Below are positions 42,728 to 52,193 of a DNA stretch of 64,000 nt, piece by piece. The number at the start of each line of letters is the position of its first letter. Within the stretch, counting starts at the first letter, position 1. The DNA is from Sulfitobacter noctilucicola (lineage in GTDB: Bacteria > Pseudomonadota > Alphaproteobacteria > Rhodobacterales > Rhodobacteraceae). The notes under the pieces were generated by a model that was not told the DNA's origin, made no database searches, and was given only the letters and a program-made list of their open reading frames with translations. The translations under genes and the position numbers were made by a program. Location: positions 62,001 through 126,000 of the forward strand of contig NZ_JASD01000008.1 in NCBI RefSeq assembly GCF_000622385.1, given 5' to 3'.

Positions 42728-43885
42728 ATGAAAGATATCGCGACGCAAACATCCAGCTGGATGACTGAAGAGCATCAAATGCTTGCGGATATGACCGCGA
42801 ACTTCATCAACACCGAATGGGCCCCCAAATTCGAAAAGTGGCGCAAACAGTCCGAAATGGACCGTGATACCTGGAACGAGGCTGGCGCACTTGGCCTTTT
42901 GTGCGCCTCTATTCCGGAAGAATATGGCGGAGCCGGTGGTGATTTCGGCCATGAAGCGGCAATTCTGATCGAAGCGGCCCGCGCCAATCTGGCCAGCTGG
43001 GGCAACGGCATCCATTCCGGTATCGTGGCGCACTACATCCTGTCCTACGGGACAGAAGAGCAGAAGAAACGCTGGTTGCCCAAGATGGTCTCGGGCGAGA
43101 TGGTTGGTGCCTTGGCGATGACCGAACCTTCCACCGGATCAGATGTGCAAAACATCAAGACCAAAGCCATTCGCGAGGGCAACGCCTATCGCCTGTCGGG
43201 GCAAAAGACATTTATCACGAACGGCCAACACGCCGATCTGATCATCGTGGCGGCAAAAACGGACCCGACACAAGGCTCCAAAGGTGTCAGCCTTGTGGTG
43301 GTTGAGACCGACGGCGCAGAGGGTTTCCAGCGCGGTCGCAATCTTGAGAAAATCGGCAAGCACGCGTCCGACACGTCTGAGCTGTTCTTTGACAACGTCG
43401 AAATTCCGCCAGAGAACATTCTGGGACAAGAAGAAGGCAAGGGCTTCTATCAGATGATGCAGCAATTGCCGCAGGAACGCCTGATCATCGCCTGCGAAGC
43501 AGTGGGCGCAATGGAAGGTGCAGTTGAGCGCACCATCGCGTATTGTAAGGAACGCGAAGCCTTTGGCGGCAACCTGCTGCAATTCCAGAACACCCGCTTC
43601 AAACTGGCCGAGTGCAAAACAAAGACCGCAGTTGCGCGGGCTTTTCTGGACCAGTGTATGGCAGAGCACCTGCGCGGTGAATTGACCGTCGATCGCGCGG
43701 CGATGGCGAAATACTGGCTTACTGACACACAGGGCGAAGTGCTTGATGAATGCCTTCAACTGCACGGCGGCTATGGATTTATGCAGGAATACGCCATCGG
43801 CGAGATGTGGACCGATGCGCGCGTCCAGCGCATCTATGGCGGCACCAACGAGATCATGAAGGAATTGATCGCGCGCAATCTGTAA
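42728..43885 (+). CDS. Acyl-CoA dehydrogenase (medium/short-chain type)
   Basis: The 385-residue flavoprotein has the standard three-domain acyl-CoA dehydrogenase fold: [18 protein letters not shown] and [14 protein letters not shown] for FAD, and catalytic base E375 in [18 protein letters not shown]. It passes electrons to ETF. GGGAGG precedes the ATG at 42728. It is second in the operon's dehydrogenases and differs from the 593-residue one in size and class, suggesting different chain-length or branched substrates. The specific acyl group is not determined. Confidence 0.92.
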   Translation: MKDIATQTSSWMTEEHQMLADMTANFINTEWAPKFEKWRKQSEMDRDTWNEAGALGLLCASIPEEYGGAGGDFGHEAAILIEAARANLASWGNGIHSGIVAHYILSYGTEEQKKRWLPKMVSGEMVGALAMTEPSTGSDVQNIKTKAIREGNAYRLSGQKTFITNGQHADLIIVAAKTDPTQGSKGVSLVVVETDGAEGFQRGRNLEKIGKHASDTSELFFDNVEIPPENILGQEEGKGFYQMMQQLPQERLIIACEAVGAMEGAVERTIAYCKEREAFGGNLLQFQNTRFKLAECKTKTAVARAFLDQCMAEHLRGELTVDRAAMAKYWLTDTQGEVLDECLQLHGGYGFMQEYAIGEMWTDARVQRIYGGTNEIMKELIARNL

Positions 43886-44002
43886 TCGCGCGCCTCAGGC
43901 GACAGACGGGGTGAGATATCAGGCCAAGAGATTAAGAACGGATCCACGTTTCGTTTCATTCTTTCAAGGCCCCTCACACAACAGCAGCAAAAGGACCATC
44001 AT

Positions 44003-44641
44003 ATGACCATTAAACTGCACTGCTTCGGCGAATCCGGCCACTCCTACAAGGCGGCTCTGGCGCTTCAGCTATCGGGTCTGGACTGGGAGCCGGTCAAGAT
44101 CGACTTTTTCGCCGGTCAGGGGCGCACGCCGGAGTTTCGCGGCGAGATGAATGTGATGGGCGAAGCGCCTGTGATGATAGACGGGGACATCAAACTGACA
44201 CAGTCAGGCGTCATTCAGGAATACGTTTCCGAAAAATCGGGCAAGCACGGTGGCCGCAACGTTGAAGAACGCCGCGAAATTCTGCGCTGGATCCTTTGGG
44301 ATAACCACAAGCTCAGTTCCATGGCCGGGGTCACGCGGTTTTTGATGAACTTCCTGCCCGAAGACAAGCAACCCAAAGAGGTGATCGGCTTTAACCTGGG
44401 CCGCCTCAAAGCTGCCTATGACGTGCTTAACAGCCATCTTGAAGGGCGCGAGTGGATTGTTGGTGACAGCATCACCAACGCCGACATGACCTGTTGCGGA
44501 TACCTATTCTATCCCGAACCGTTCGGCTTTGACCGCGCCGAGTGGCCGAATATTGATGCGTGGCTTACGCGCATCTCGGACACACCGGGCTGGAAAGCCC
44601 CCTATGACCTGATGCCCGGATCTCCAGCGGACCGGGCCTGA
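44003..44641 (+). CDS. Glutathione S-transferase family protein
   Basis: The 212-residue cytosolic protein has an N-terminal thioredoxin-like domain (KLHCFGESGHSYKAALALQL, GEAPVMIDGDIKLTQSGVIQEYV with the glutathione-binding Q-S) and a helical C-terminal domain (ITNADMTCCGYLF with the N-capping box). The active-site residue is a candidate Ser in ESGHSYK. It lies in the beta-oxidation operon after a 117-base gap that may hold an internal promoter. A role in detoxifying reactive enals or removing thioesters is possible. Confidence 0.88.
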   Translation: MTIKLHCFGESGHSYKAALALQLSGLDWEPVKIDFFAGQGRTPEFRGEMNVMGEAPVMIDGDIKLTQSGVIQEYVSEKSGKHGGRNVEERREILRWILWDNHKLSSMAGVTRFLMNFLPEDKQPKEVIGFNLGRLKAAYDVLNSHLEGREWIVGDSITNADMTCCGYLFYPEPFGFDRAEWPNIDAWLTRISDTPGWKAPYDLMPGSPADRA

Positions 44642-44692
44642 CACACCACGCGCCTTTCGCGCATGAATAATGATAAGAACCGGAGTAAACAT

Positions 44693-45907
44693 ATGACCAC
44701 CGACGCCTATATCTACGACGCCCTGCGCACCCCGCGCGGCAAAGGCCGCAAAGACGGCGCACTGCACGAAGTGACTGCGCTGCGCCTGTCAGCGCAAACC
44801 ATGAACGCTCTGAAAGAGCGCAACAACCTTGAGGGCCATGCCGTCGAAGACGTGATCTGGGGCAATGTAACCCAAGTCATGGAGCAAGGCGGCTGCCTTG
44901 CACGTTCTGCCGTACTCGCCTCCGATCTGGACGAGAGTATCCCCGGCCTCGCGATCAACCGCTTTTGCGCGTCCGGTATGGAAGCGGTGAACCTTGCCGC
45001 CAACCAGGTACGCGGTGGCGCAGGCCACGCTTATATCGCAGGTGGTGTCGAAATGATGGGCCGCGTTGCGATGGGTTCCGATGGTGCAGCCATTGCCGTC
45101 GATCCAAGCCTCGCGCTGGAGCAGTATTTTGTCCCGCAGGGTATCTCTGCTGACATCATCGCCACTGAATACGGCTATTCCCGCGATGACGCAGATGCGC
45201 TGGCAATGGAAAGCCAGAAGCGTGCGAAAGCTGCATGGGATGACAAGCGGTTTGCCAAATCCGTGATCGAGATCAAAGACCAGAACGGTCTGACGATCCT
45301 CGATCATGACGAATACATGCGCCCCGAAACAGACATGCAGAGCTTGGGCTCGCTCAACCCTGCGTTCCAGCAGATGGGTGAGGTCATGCCCGGCTTTGAT
45401 AAAGTCGCCATGCTGAAATACCCACACCTTGAGCGGATCAACCACATTCACCACGCGGGCAACTCGTCCGGTATTGTGGATGGTGCGGCGGCAGTGCTGA
45501 TCGGCAACAAGGAATTTGGTGAACAGTACGGCCTCAAGCCACGCGCGCGTATCCGCGCCACAGCCAAGATCGGGACAGACCCGACCATCATGCTGACGGG
45601 CCCCGTTCCGGTGACCGAAAAAATCCTTGCAGACAACGGCATGAACATTGGCGACATCGACCTTTTCGAGGTCAACGAAGCCTTTGCTGCTGTGGTCATG
45701 CGCTTCATGGAAGCGTTCAATGTCGAGCACGAGAAGGTCAACGTTAACGGAGGTTCCATCGCCATGGGGCACCCGCTGGGCGCGACCGGTGCGATGATCA
45801 TCGGCACGTTGCTGGACGAGCTGGAGCGTCAGGACAAAGAAGTAGGTCTCGCCACGCTTTGCATTGCGTCCGGCATGGGTGCCGCCACGATCATCGAGCG
45901 GGTCTAA
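44693..45907 (+). CDS. fadA: Acetyl-CoA C-acyltransferase (thiolase)
   Basis: The 404-residue thiolase cleaves 3-ketoacyl-CoA with CoA in the last beta-oxidation step. C92 in INRFCASGMEAV is the acyl nucleophile, the His in NGGSIAMGHPLGATGAM is the general base and C390 in LCIASGMGAA the second cysteine. The start at 44693 has CGGAG 8 bases upstream. Partners are FadJ 0.5 kb downstream and the two acyl-CoA dehydrogenases upstream. The symbol reflects function, since acetyl-CoA acetyltransferases have the same fold. Confidence 0.92.
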   Translation: MTTDAYIYDALRTPRGKGRKDGALHEVTALRLSAQTMNALKERNNLEGHAVEDVIWGNVTQVMEQGGCLARSAVLASDLDESIPGLAINRFCASGMEAVNLAANQVRGGAGHAYIAGGVEMMGRVAMGSDGAAIAVDPSLALEQYFVPQGISADIIATEYGYSRDDADALAMESQKRAKAAWDDKRFAKSVIEIKDQNGLTILDHDEYMRPETDMQSLGSLNPAFQQMGEVMPGFDKVAMLKYPHLERINHIHHAGNSSGIVDGAAAVLIGNKEFGEQYGLKPRARIRATAKIGTDPTIMLTGPVPVTEKILADNGMNIGDIDLFEVNEAFAAVVMRFMEAFNVEHEKVNVNGGSIAMGHPLGATGAMIIGTLLDELERQDKEVGLATLCIASGMGAATIIERV

Positions 45908-45910
45908 GAC

Positions 45911-46414
45911 ATGGTAGAAGGCGGGCAAACAGCGCTGGGCGTACAAGAGATGATCTTGGAGGAGACTGGCAAAGCCATGCTCGCCAACGACTTCGACGCT
46001 TTCGCGCATTGTTTCGCCCTGCCTCATACGATCGAGACGCCAGACAGAAAGACGGTGCTCAAGACACGTGCAGCCCTTCAAGATGTGTTCGACCTTGTGT
46101 TGGAGGATTATCGCAAAAGAGGCGTAACCAACCTGATCCGTATTTGCGAGATCGCGGAATACCGCGGTCCGCTTCGGATTGAGGCGACGTATATGACACA
46201 TGTTATGTCTGGCAACCTGCGCGTTCTCGATCCCTACCCGAGCTTCTGTGTGCTCGAACTCATTGAAGACCGCTGGCAGATCAGCGCAAGCCAATATGCC
46301 TTGGACAAAGCAACAACCGTGGGCCGTGCACTGGAAACCAGAATGGGGGCTGCAAGCCCGACATCCGGCATCCGCCATACAAAAGCCGCCACGACAGACG
46401 AAAGAAAGAACTGA
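45911..46414 (+). CDS. NTF2-like/SnoaL-type protein of unknown function
   Basis: The 167-residue protein starts 3 bases after the thiolase stop and ends 2 bases before fadJ. Its centre (GKAMLANDFDAFAHCFALPHTIET, LVLEDYRKRGVTNLIRI, SFCVLELIEDRWQISASQYA) fits an NTF2-like cone fold often called SnoaL or nuclear-transport-factor-like. The C-terminal 30 residues are polar and may be disordered. A role in the thiolase-FadJ step is suggested only by its position between them. Confidence 0.75.
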   Translation: MVEGGQTALGVQEMILEETGKAMLANDFDAFAHCFALPHTIETPDRKTVLKTRAALQDVFDLVLEDYRKRGVTNLIRICEIAEYRGPLRIEATYMTHVMSGNLRVLDPYPSFCVLELIEDRWQISASQYALDKATTVGRALETRMGAASPTSGIRHTKAATTDERKN

Positions 46415-46416
46415 AC

Positions 46417-48618
46417 ATGACAGACTTTACTATGAAAACCGACGCCGACGGCGTTGCGATCATCACTTGGGACGTCGCAGACAAATCGATGAACGTGATG
46501 TCCATCGACGGGCTGAGCGAACTCGATGCCCTGATCGATCAAGCACTGGCCGACGATGCCATCAAGGGTGTTGTCATCACCTCCGGCAAAGACGGATCAT
46601 TTGCAGGCGGTATGGACCTTAACCTGCTTGCCACGCTCAGAGCGGAAGCAGGCGATGATCCGGCCAAGGGCCTTTTCGAAGGTACGATGCGCATGCACCA
46701 TCTGCTGCGCAAGATCGAGCGTGCGGGCATGGACCCCAAGACAAACAAAGGCGGCAAACCGATTGCTGCCGCCCTGCCCGGCACTGCCGCTGGCATCGGG
46801 CTTGAGCTGCCGCTGGCCACGCACCGCATTTTCTGTGCCGATAACCCCAAGGCCCGCATCGGCTTGCCCGAAATCATGGTTGGCATCTTCCCCGGTGCCG
46901 GCGGCACAACCCGTCTGAACTTCAAGCTTGGCGCGATGGCGGCCTCCGGCTTTCTGCTTGAGGGCAAAATGGTCGCCCCTGCCGCTGCTGCAAAAGCGGG
47001 CCTGATCGACGAAGTGGCCGCTGATCCGGTCGCCGCCGCGAAGGAATGGGTACTGAACGCAAAAGACGCAGATCTGGTCAAGCCATGGGATGCCAAGGGC
47101 TACAAAATGCCCGGTGGCGCACCGTATCACCCCGCAGGTTTCATGACGTTCGTTGGTGCCAACGCGATGGTGAACGGCAAGACCAAGGGTGCCTTCCCTG
47201 CGGCCAAGGCGCTTCTCTCTGCCGTATACGAAGGCGCATTGGTGCCTTTCGACACGGCCCTTAAGATCGAAGCACGTTGGTTCACGTCCGTTCTGATGAA
47301 CCCTTCCTCTTCCGCGATGATCCGTTCCTTGTTTCTGAACAAGGAAGCGCTTGAAAAAGGCGCTGTGCGTCCTGCGGGCATCCCCGACCAGCGCGTCAAG
47401 AAACTGGGCGTTCTGGGTGCCGGCATGATGGGCGCGGGCATTGCGCTTGTGTCCGTACAGGCCGGTATCGAAGTTGTGCTGATCGACCGTGACCAAGCTG
47501 CTGCCGACAAGGGCAAGGCATACGCCGAAGCCTATTTCGACAAAGGCATCGCGCGCAAGAAAGGCACCGTTGAAAAGAAAGAAGCAGCCCTTGCCCTGAT
47601 CAACGCAACACCTGATCTGGACGCACTCAAAGGATGTGATCTGATCATTGAAGCTGTCTTCGAAGACCCCGCAGTCAAGGCCGAGATGACCCAGAAAGTC
47701 GAAGCCGTGATCCCTGAGGATTGCATCTTTGCCTCCAACACCTCGACGCTGCCGATCACCGATCTGGCCAAAGCGTCAAGCCGCGCCGAACAGTTCATCG
47801 GCATCCACTTCTTCAGCCCAGTTGAACGCATGGCGCTGGTGGAAATCATCAAGGGTAAAGAAACCGGCGACCGTGCCGTTGCCAAGTCCCTCGATTATGT
47901 CCGCCAGATCCGCAAAACGCCCATCGTGGTCAACGACGCGCGCTTCTTCTATGCCAACCGTTGCATCATTCCTTACGGTGGTGAAGCAAACCGCATGATC
48001 ACCGAAGGTGTCGCACCTGTCCTGATCGACAATGCCGCGCAGATGCTCGGCTTCCCTGTCGGTCCGGTACAATTGGGTGACGAGACATCCATCGATCTGG
48101 CAACCAAGATCATGCGCGCCACCAAGGCGGCGATGGGCAACGCCTATCCAGCGTCCGAGGCGGATGACCTTATTGTCTGGATGGAAGACGAGGGCCGTCT
48201 GGGTCGCAAGGCCAAAGCCGGTTACTTTGATTATGATGAAAAGGGCAAGCGTCTGGGCTACTGGAAAGGCGTACATGACCGCTATCCACTGGCCGAAGTG
48301 CAGCCTGATCTGCAAGAAGTGCAGGACCGTCTGATGTTTGTTCAGGTCCTCGAAGCCGTGCGCGCACTGGAAGAAGGTGTGCTGATGGACATCCGCGAAG
48401 GTGACGTGGGTGCGATCCTTGGCTGGGGTTTTGCGCCTTGGTCCGGTGGCCCCTTCTCATGGCTCGACATGATCGGCACGCCTTACGCGGCCGAGCGCTG
48501 TGACGAGCTTGAAGCCAAGTTCGGCGAGCGGTTCAAATGCCCTGACCTACTGCGCGAAATGGCCGACAAGAACCAGACGTTCTATGGCCGCTTTGGCAAG
48601 GAAGCTGCGGCAGCGTAA
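46417..48618 (+). CDS. fadJ: FadJ/FadB-like bifunctional enoyl-CoA hydratase/3-hydroxyacyl-CoA dehydrogenase
   Basis: The 733-residue enzyme performs the second and third beta-oxidation steps. The N-terminal crotonase domain (1-190) has GSFAGGMDLN for the oxyanion hole and GLPEIMVGIFPGAGGT with the catalytic Glu. The dehydrogenase domain (about 325-600) has GVLGAGMMGAGIA for NAD and IGIHFFSPVERMALVEII with the catalytic His-Glu pair. The weak ribosome site (GAAAGAA) may mean coupling with the upstream gene. It is the last gene of the MerR 2-fad operon, followed by a strong terminator. Confidence 0.94.
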   Translation: MTDFTMKTDADGVAIITWDVADKSMNVMSIDGLSELDALIDQALADDAIKGVVITSGKDGSFAGGMDLNLLATLRAEAGDDPAKGLFEGTMRMHHLLRKIERAGMDPKTNKGGKPIAAALPGTAAGIGLELPLATHRIFCADNPKARIGLPEIMVGIFPGAGGTTRLNFKLGAMAASGFLLEGKMVAPAAAAKAGLIDEVAADPVAAAKEWVLNAKDADLVKPWDAKGYKMPGGAPYHPAGFMTFVGANAMVNGKTKGAFPAAKALLSAVYEGALVPFDTALKIEARWFTSVLMNPSSSAMIRSLFLNKEALEKGAVRPAGIPDQRVKKLGVLGAGMMGAGIALVSVQAGIEVVLIDRDQAAADKGKAYAEAYFDKGIARKKGTVEKKEAALALINATPDLDALKGCDLIIEAVFEDPAVKAEMTQKVEAVIPEDCIFASNTSTLPITDLAKASSRAEQFIGIHFFSPVERMALVEIIKGKETGDRAVAKSLDYVRQIRKTPIVVNDARFFYANRCIIPYGGEANRMITEGVAPVLIDNAAQMLGFPVGPVQLGDETSIDLATKIMRATKAAMGNAYPASEADDLIVWMEDEGRLGRKAKAGYFDYDEKGKRLGYWKGVHDRYPLAEVQPDLQEVQDRLMFVQVLEAVRALEEGVLMDIREGDVGAILGWGFAPWSGGPFSWLDMIGTPYAAERCDELEAKFGERFKCPDLLREMADKNQTFYGRFGKEAAAA

Positions 48619-48643
48619 CACTACGCCTCGGAACCAAGTGACT

Positions 48644-48668
48644 AAGGGAGGCTTCGGCCTCCCTTTTT
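48644..48668 (+). terminator. Strong intrinsic terminator of the fad operon
   Basis: AAGGGAGGC and GCCTCCCTT pair perfectly around a TTCG tetraloop, followed by a T-run (48664-48668). It is the clearest Rho-independent terminator in the window, 25 bases after the fadJ stop. Confidence 0.93.
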
Positions 48669-48846
48669 CATTCCGCGCAAAATTACCTTGCAACGAATCT
48701 CAATCTCCCCTTCAATTGTCTGACATTTAAAACCCCGCGCATCTTCGATAGAGTTGCGCCGGCCCCGGGACCGCTTTGAACCCGTGCAATTGAGACATGG
48801 GCGAGCCGATTTCGGACATTAATGTTGAAATCTGGGAGGATATTTT

Positions 48847-50247
48847 ATGAACTTGAGACCTGACCCGACATTTCACCCTACTGCACAGCTTGCCATGCAG
48901 GCACCGGTAGAAAACTACGGCTTTACCGTTATGCTCAGTCCCGATGGCAGTCAACCGGACGGCATAGCGGTGGTGGACCTCAACCCTGGCTCAAAGACCT
49001 ACGGGCAAATCGTGCATCAAGTGATCGCCACAGCCACCGGTGACGAATTTCATCATTTCGGCTGGAACGCCTGCTCCTCGTCCCTCTCGCCCTTGACCGG
49101 ACATGCCTTTCTGGAGCGCCGCTACCTGATCGTGCCGGGAATTCGTTCCAGCCGGATCTACATCATCGACGTCAAGGAGCCGCTCAATGCAAAGATCCAC
49201 AAGGTTATTGAACCCGAAGAGATATTTGCCAAGACAGGCTATTCGCGACCGCATACAATCCATTGCGGACCTGAAGGGATTTATGTCTCGACCCTCGGTG
49301 GTGGTGGCGAAGATGGGACTGACGGCCCTCCGGGTATCTTTATCATGGACTGCGAAACCTTTGACATTGTCGGCCGGTACGAGATGGACCGTGGCAAGCA
49401 GGACAAGCATTATGATTTCTGGTGGAACCTGCCACAGGATTACATGGTCAGCTCCGAATGGGGCCTGCCGCCGCAATTCGAAAAAGGAGTGGTCGCCGAA
49501 GATCTGCTGAGCAACAAGTACGGCCATTCGATCCACTTCTGGGACTTGCGCGCGCGCAAGAACATCCAGACCATCGATTTTGGCGAGAATTATCAGATGG
49601 CGCTGGAGATACGGCCCGCTCACGACCCATCAAAGTCCTATGGCTTCTGCGGCGTAGTGGTAGATACAACCAATTTGCAGGGCGCGATTTTCACGTGGTG
49701 GCGCGATGATGATGGTGTTTGGCAATCCAAGAAGACCATAACAATTGACCCTGTGCCCGCCGATGCAGATGATCTGCCGGAACTGCTCAAAGGGTTTGGC
49801 GCGGTGCCTCCACTGGTCACGGATATCGACCTCAGCCTTGATGACAAATACCTTTATGTCGCCTGTTGGGGTCTGGGTGAGATGCATCAATACGATGTCA
49901 GTGATCCGATGAATCCGGTATTGGCGGGCAAGGTCGAACTGGGCGGGATCGTTGCACATCACAAGCATCCCAACGGTCAGGACTTTGCCTATGGGCCCCA
50001 GATGGTCGAGATCAGCCGCGATGGCAAAAGGGTCTATTGGACGAACTCGCTCTACTCAACGTGGGATGATCAATTCTATCCCAACGATGAGGGTGGGCAG
50101 ATGGTCATGGCTCATGTGGGTGAGAACGGCGGCCTGACGCTGGACAAAGATTTCTACGTCCAGTTCCCGAAAGGATACCGTTCGCATCAAATCCGGCTTG
50201 AGGGCGGCGATTGCTCGACCGACAGCTTCTGCTATCCGAACGTCTAG
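48847..50247 (+). CDS. SBP56 family selenium-binding protein/methanethiol oxidase-like
   Basis: The 466-residue protein aligns throughout with SBP56 proteins (human SELENBP1, bacterial MtoX): HHFGWNACSSS, GIRSSRIYIIDVK, HKVIEPEEIF, RPHTIHCGPEGIYVS, YDFWWNLPQDYMVSSEWG, YGHSIHFWD, WTNSLYSTWDDQFYPN and LEGGDCSTDSF. Family members oxidise methanethiol to formaldehyde, H2S and H2O2 with a metal. The second Cys of the usual CSSC is Ser here. No signal peptide is seen, so it may be cytosolic. GGGAGG precedes the start. It has its own promoter after the fad terminator and is followed by a membrane protein. Confidence 0.92.
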   Translation: MNLRPDPTFHPTAQLAMQAPVENYGFTVMLSPDGSQPDGIAVVDLNPGSKTYGQIVHQVIATATGDEFHHFGWNACSSSLSPLTGHAFLERRYLIVPGIRSSRIYIIDVKEPLNAKIHKVIEPEEIFAKTGYSRPHTIHCGPEGIYVSTLGGGGEDGTDGPPGIFIMDCETFDIVGRYEMDRGKQDKHYDFWWNLPQDYMVSSEWGLPPQFEKGVVAEDLLSNKYGHSIHFWDLRARKNIQTIDFGENYQMALEIRPAHDPSKSYGFCGVVVDTTNLQGAIFTWWRDDDGVWQSKKTITIDPVPADADDLPELLKGFGAVPPLVTDIDLSLDDKYLYVACWGLGEMHQYDVSDPMNPVLAGKVELGGIVAHHKHPNGQDFAYGPQMVEISRDGKRVYWTNSLYSTWDDQFYPNDEGGQMVMAHVGENGGLTLDKDFYVQFPKGYRSHQIRLEGGDCSTDSFCYPNV

Positions 50248-50277
50248 GTATTTGACGTCTTATAGAAAGCCCGCAGC

Positions 50278-50940
50278 ATGATTGCGGAAACCCTATCAGT
50301 GACGGCCCTGTGGTGGGCCGTCATTGTTTCGGGCCTCTACCACGGTCTGAACCCCGGAATGGGCTGGCCCCTGGCTGTGTCGGCGGCGTTGATGGAGCGG
50401 AAAACCAAAGCGCTTTTCGTCACGCTTGCCATGCTTGCCTTTGGCCATATGGTTGCGATGACGGCCATCCTGCTGCCATTCTCGCTGATGGTTTCGCTCG
50501 CGACTTGGGAACAGGAAATACGCACTGGTGCTGCGCTTGTTGTCATCGCGATGGGCGTCTACCTGTTAATCAACCGTCGCCATCCCCGCTTTCTTGCGCG
50601 GGTTCATCCAGGCCGTTTGGCCCTTTGGTCTTTTCTAGCGGCGATGGCCCACGGTGCCGGGCTCATGCTGGTGCCGATCTTTCTGGCTATCTGTGCGCCA
50701 TCAGAACCCGGATCGGGGCATGATGCTGCGGGGCAATTGATGGCCGGCAATGTCGGTACAGCCTTCGTCGTCGCTGCCGTACATACACTCGCCATGACAC
50801 TGGCAGGTGCGGCACTGGCCACGCTGATGTATTTTTGGCTGGGTCTGAAATTTCTGTCGCAGACATGGTTCAACCTTGACCTGCTATGGGCCTGTAGCCT
50901 GATCCTAGTCGGCGTCGTGGCGTTGCTCACGATCTACTGA
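50278..50940 (+). CDS. Multi-span membrane protein linked to SBP56
   Basis: The 220-residue inner-membrane protein has about six hydrophobic segments. It begins with ALWWAVIVSGLYHGLNPGMGWPLAV, where HGLNPGMGWP resembles the metal-binding HxxxxxxH/N-type segments of NicO/HupE-like transporters without matching them. It starts 30 bases after the SBP56 stop and is probably cotranscribed. A role in supplying a metal or exporting a product for the methanethiol-oxidase-like protein is suggested by this pairing only. Confidence 0.75.
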   Translation: MIAETLSVTALWWAVIVSGLYHGLNPGMGWPLAVSAALMERKTKALFVTLAMLAFGHMVAMTAILLPFSLMVSLATWEQEIRTGAALVVIAMGVYLLINRRHPRFLARVHPGRLALWSFLAAMAHGAGLMLVPIFLAICAPSEPGSGHDAAGQLMAGNVGTAFVVAAVHTLAMTLAGAALATLMYFWLGLKFLSQTWFNLDLLWACSLILVGVVALLTIY

Positions 50941-50948
50941 CCGCAGCC

Positions 50949-51131
50949 TCACTTTTTATCGCGGGCTGCTTTCTCTTCTTTGGTCAGCTTGTTGTTCCAC
51001 TGATTGTTGCTCAGTCCCAACTCGGCTTTCGGCGGCTTGGTCTTGCCCACACTCACCTTGCCCCCTTTGTTCAGGAACTCCTGGATCAAAGCATCATCGG
51101 TGGTTTCTTTTGGCACATGTTTCATGCGCAT
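50949..51131 (-). CDS. Small basic protein of unknown function
   Basis: The 60-residue protein (from 51131; or 58 from 51125) is lysine-rich with NKGGKVSVGKTKPP in the centre and KLTKEEKAARDKK at the end. It may bind nucleic acid. No clear ribosome site is seen. It is convergent with the membrane protein, its stop 8 bases beyond that gene. Similar 55-65 residue proteins occur in alphaproteobacteria, as I recall. Confidence 0.6.
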   Translation of the reverse strand: MRMKHVPKETTDDALIQEFLNKGGKVSVGKTKPPKAELGLSNNQWNNKLTKEEKAARDKK

Positions 51132-51221
51132 AGGGTAGCGCCGATGCTTTCATTACGCAACGCTTGGGTGCACAGACTTTCAAAAGGTTCTGCAGCGCAA
51201 CGGGCTACTCATAGAAACAAA

Positions 51222-51250
51222 AAAGGGCCGCGCCGGAACGCGACCCCTTT
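51222..51250 (-). terminator. Intrinsic terminator of the Hint-domain gene
   Basis: On the minus strand GGTCGCG and CGCGGCC (one A/G-flanked interior offset) stack around TTCCGG, and six T residues follow. It lies 90 bases after the Hint gene stop. Confidence 0.7.
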
Positions 51251-51340
51251 GCACCATGGGGAATGTAGTATGTGCAACCCTCGCCCAAGGGCTGCTGTTG
51301 TCAAATCAGCAGCGCACCGCTGCTTTACCGTAAGTCGGGC

Positions 51341-51997
51341 TCAGGCCGCCCCCATCCGGTCTTCGACAACAATACACTCCGCAACATATGCCGCTTCCCG
51401 CGGGGATAGTACGGCATAAGTGGTCGCATCAGCGTTCAGGAACGCATCCAGCGCCACAGTGTTCCGGGGGCAGTGGATCAATGCGCCGCCTTCGGCATAG
51501 ACCACCTGCTCATTCTCAAAATACACCGCAATCAGTTCGATCTTCTGGGCAGGTGCCGCCCGCATGATGCCGCGCACACCCTCCAAAGCCTGCGCAGCTA
51601 CGATCGAAAACGGATCACCAAAAGCATCTGCCGCACCGTCGCTTTCAACGACGACACCCTGATCCGGCAGCAGAACCAACTCGGTCCGGTTGTCCAATGC
51701 GCCGACAGGCACATAAACCGGCCAGCTTGCAGCGTCTGAATCGGGTGCATCCACCCAGAAAGTGTGGCGACGGATTTCGACAATAGGCTGCATCCCATTG
51801 TCAAATGTCAGAACGCTGTCTCCGACGGCAAGCGCTTCAATCGCACGCCAGCCAAGATTTGATGCGACAACTGTACCGGCCATCAGACCGTGTGTCTGAA
51901 CGTTCAACCCGCCATCATAGGCGCCTGAGGTTTCAACAGAGCGCTTTGGCATTCCGCTCGCTTTGTTCTTCCAGTTAAACATATCATCCATCCCCAT
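51341..51997 (-). CDS. Hint-domain (hedgehog/intein) protein without the catalytic cysteine
   Basis: The 218-residue protein contains a Hint domain from about residue 36: GLMAGTVVASNLGWRAIEALAVGDSVLTFDNGMQPIVEIRRHTFW, the spacing of Rhodobacteraceae Hint proteins, which normally begin with Cys-Phe/Leu-x-x-Gly-Thr. Here the position before AGT is Leu-Met, so the autoprocessing cysteine is missing. No calcium-binding repeats or long N-terminal extension are present. Frame start at 51997; ATG at 51991 is possible. It ends in a T-rich terminator. Probably a stand-alone, inactive or repurposed Hint module. Confidence 0.8.
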   Translation of the reverse strand: MGMDDMFNWKNKASGMPKRSVETSGAYDGGLNVQTHGLMAGTVVASNLGWRAIEALAVGDSVLTFDNGMQPIVEIRRHTFWVDAPDSDAASWPVYVPVGALDNRTELVLLPDQGVVVESDGAADAFGDPFSIVAAQALEGVRGIMRAAPAQKIELIAVYFENEQVVYAEGGALIHCPRNTVALDAFLNADATTYAVLSPREAAYVAECIVVEDRMGAA

Positions 51998-52193
51998 GGT
52001 GATGCGCCTGGCAGGGCGCTGTTGCAGTTACTGGAACCACTTGGAGTGATTCTCATGACGGGGAGTGGTCCTGAAAGAGGCGCAAATGGGGCATTGGTGC
52101 GGGATTGAGCAACAATTCTGCGGGTTTCGTGAGAATTAGATGGCAAAATAGAGGCAATCCACGACCAGAGCGGAAATCACCTCCAAGGGAATA

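Noticed and set aside
44789..46378. A 529-codon minus-strand open frame
   Set aside because: It is antisense to fadA and the NTF2-like gene, whose proteins are clearly conserved; its product is His/Arg-rich shadow sequence.
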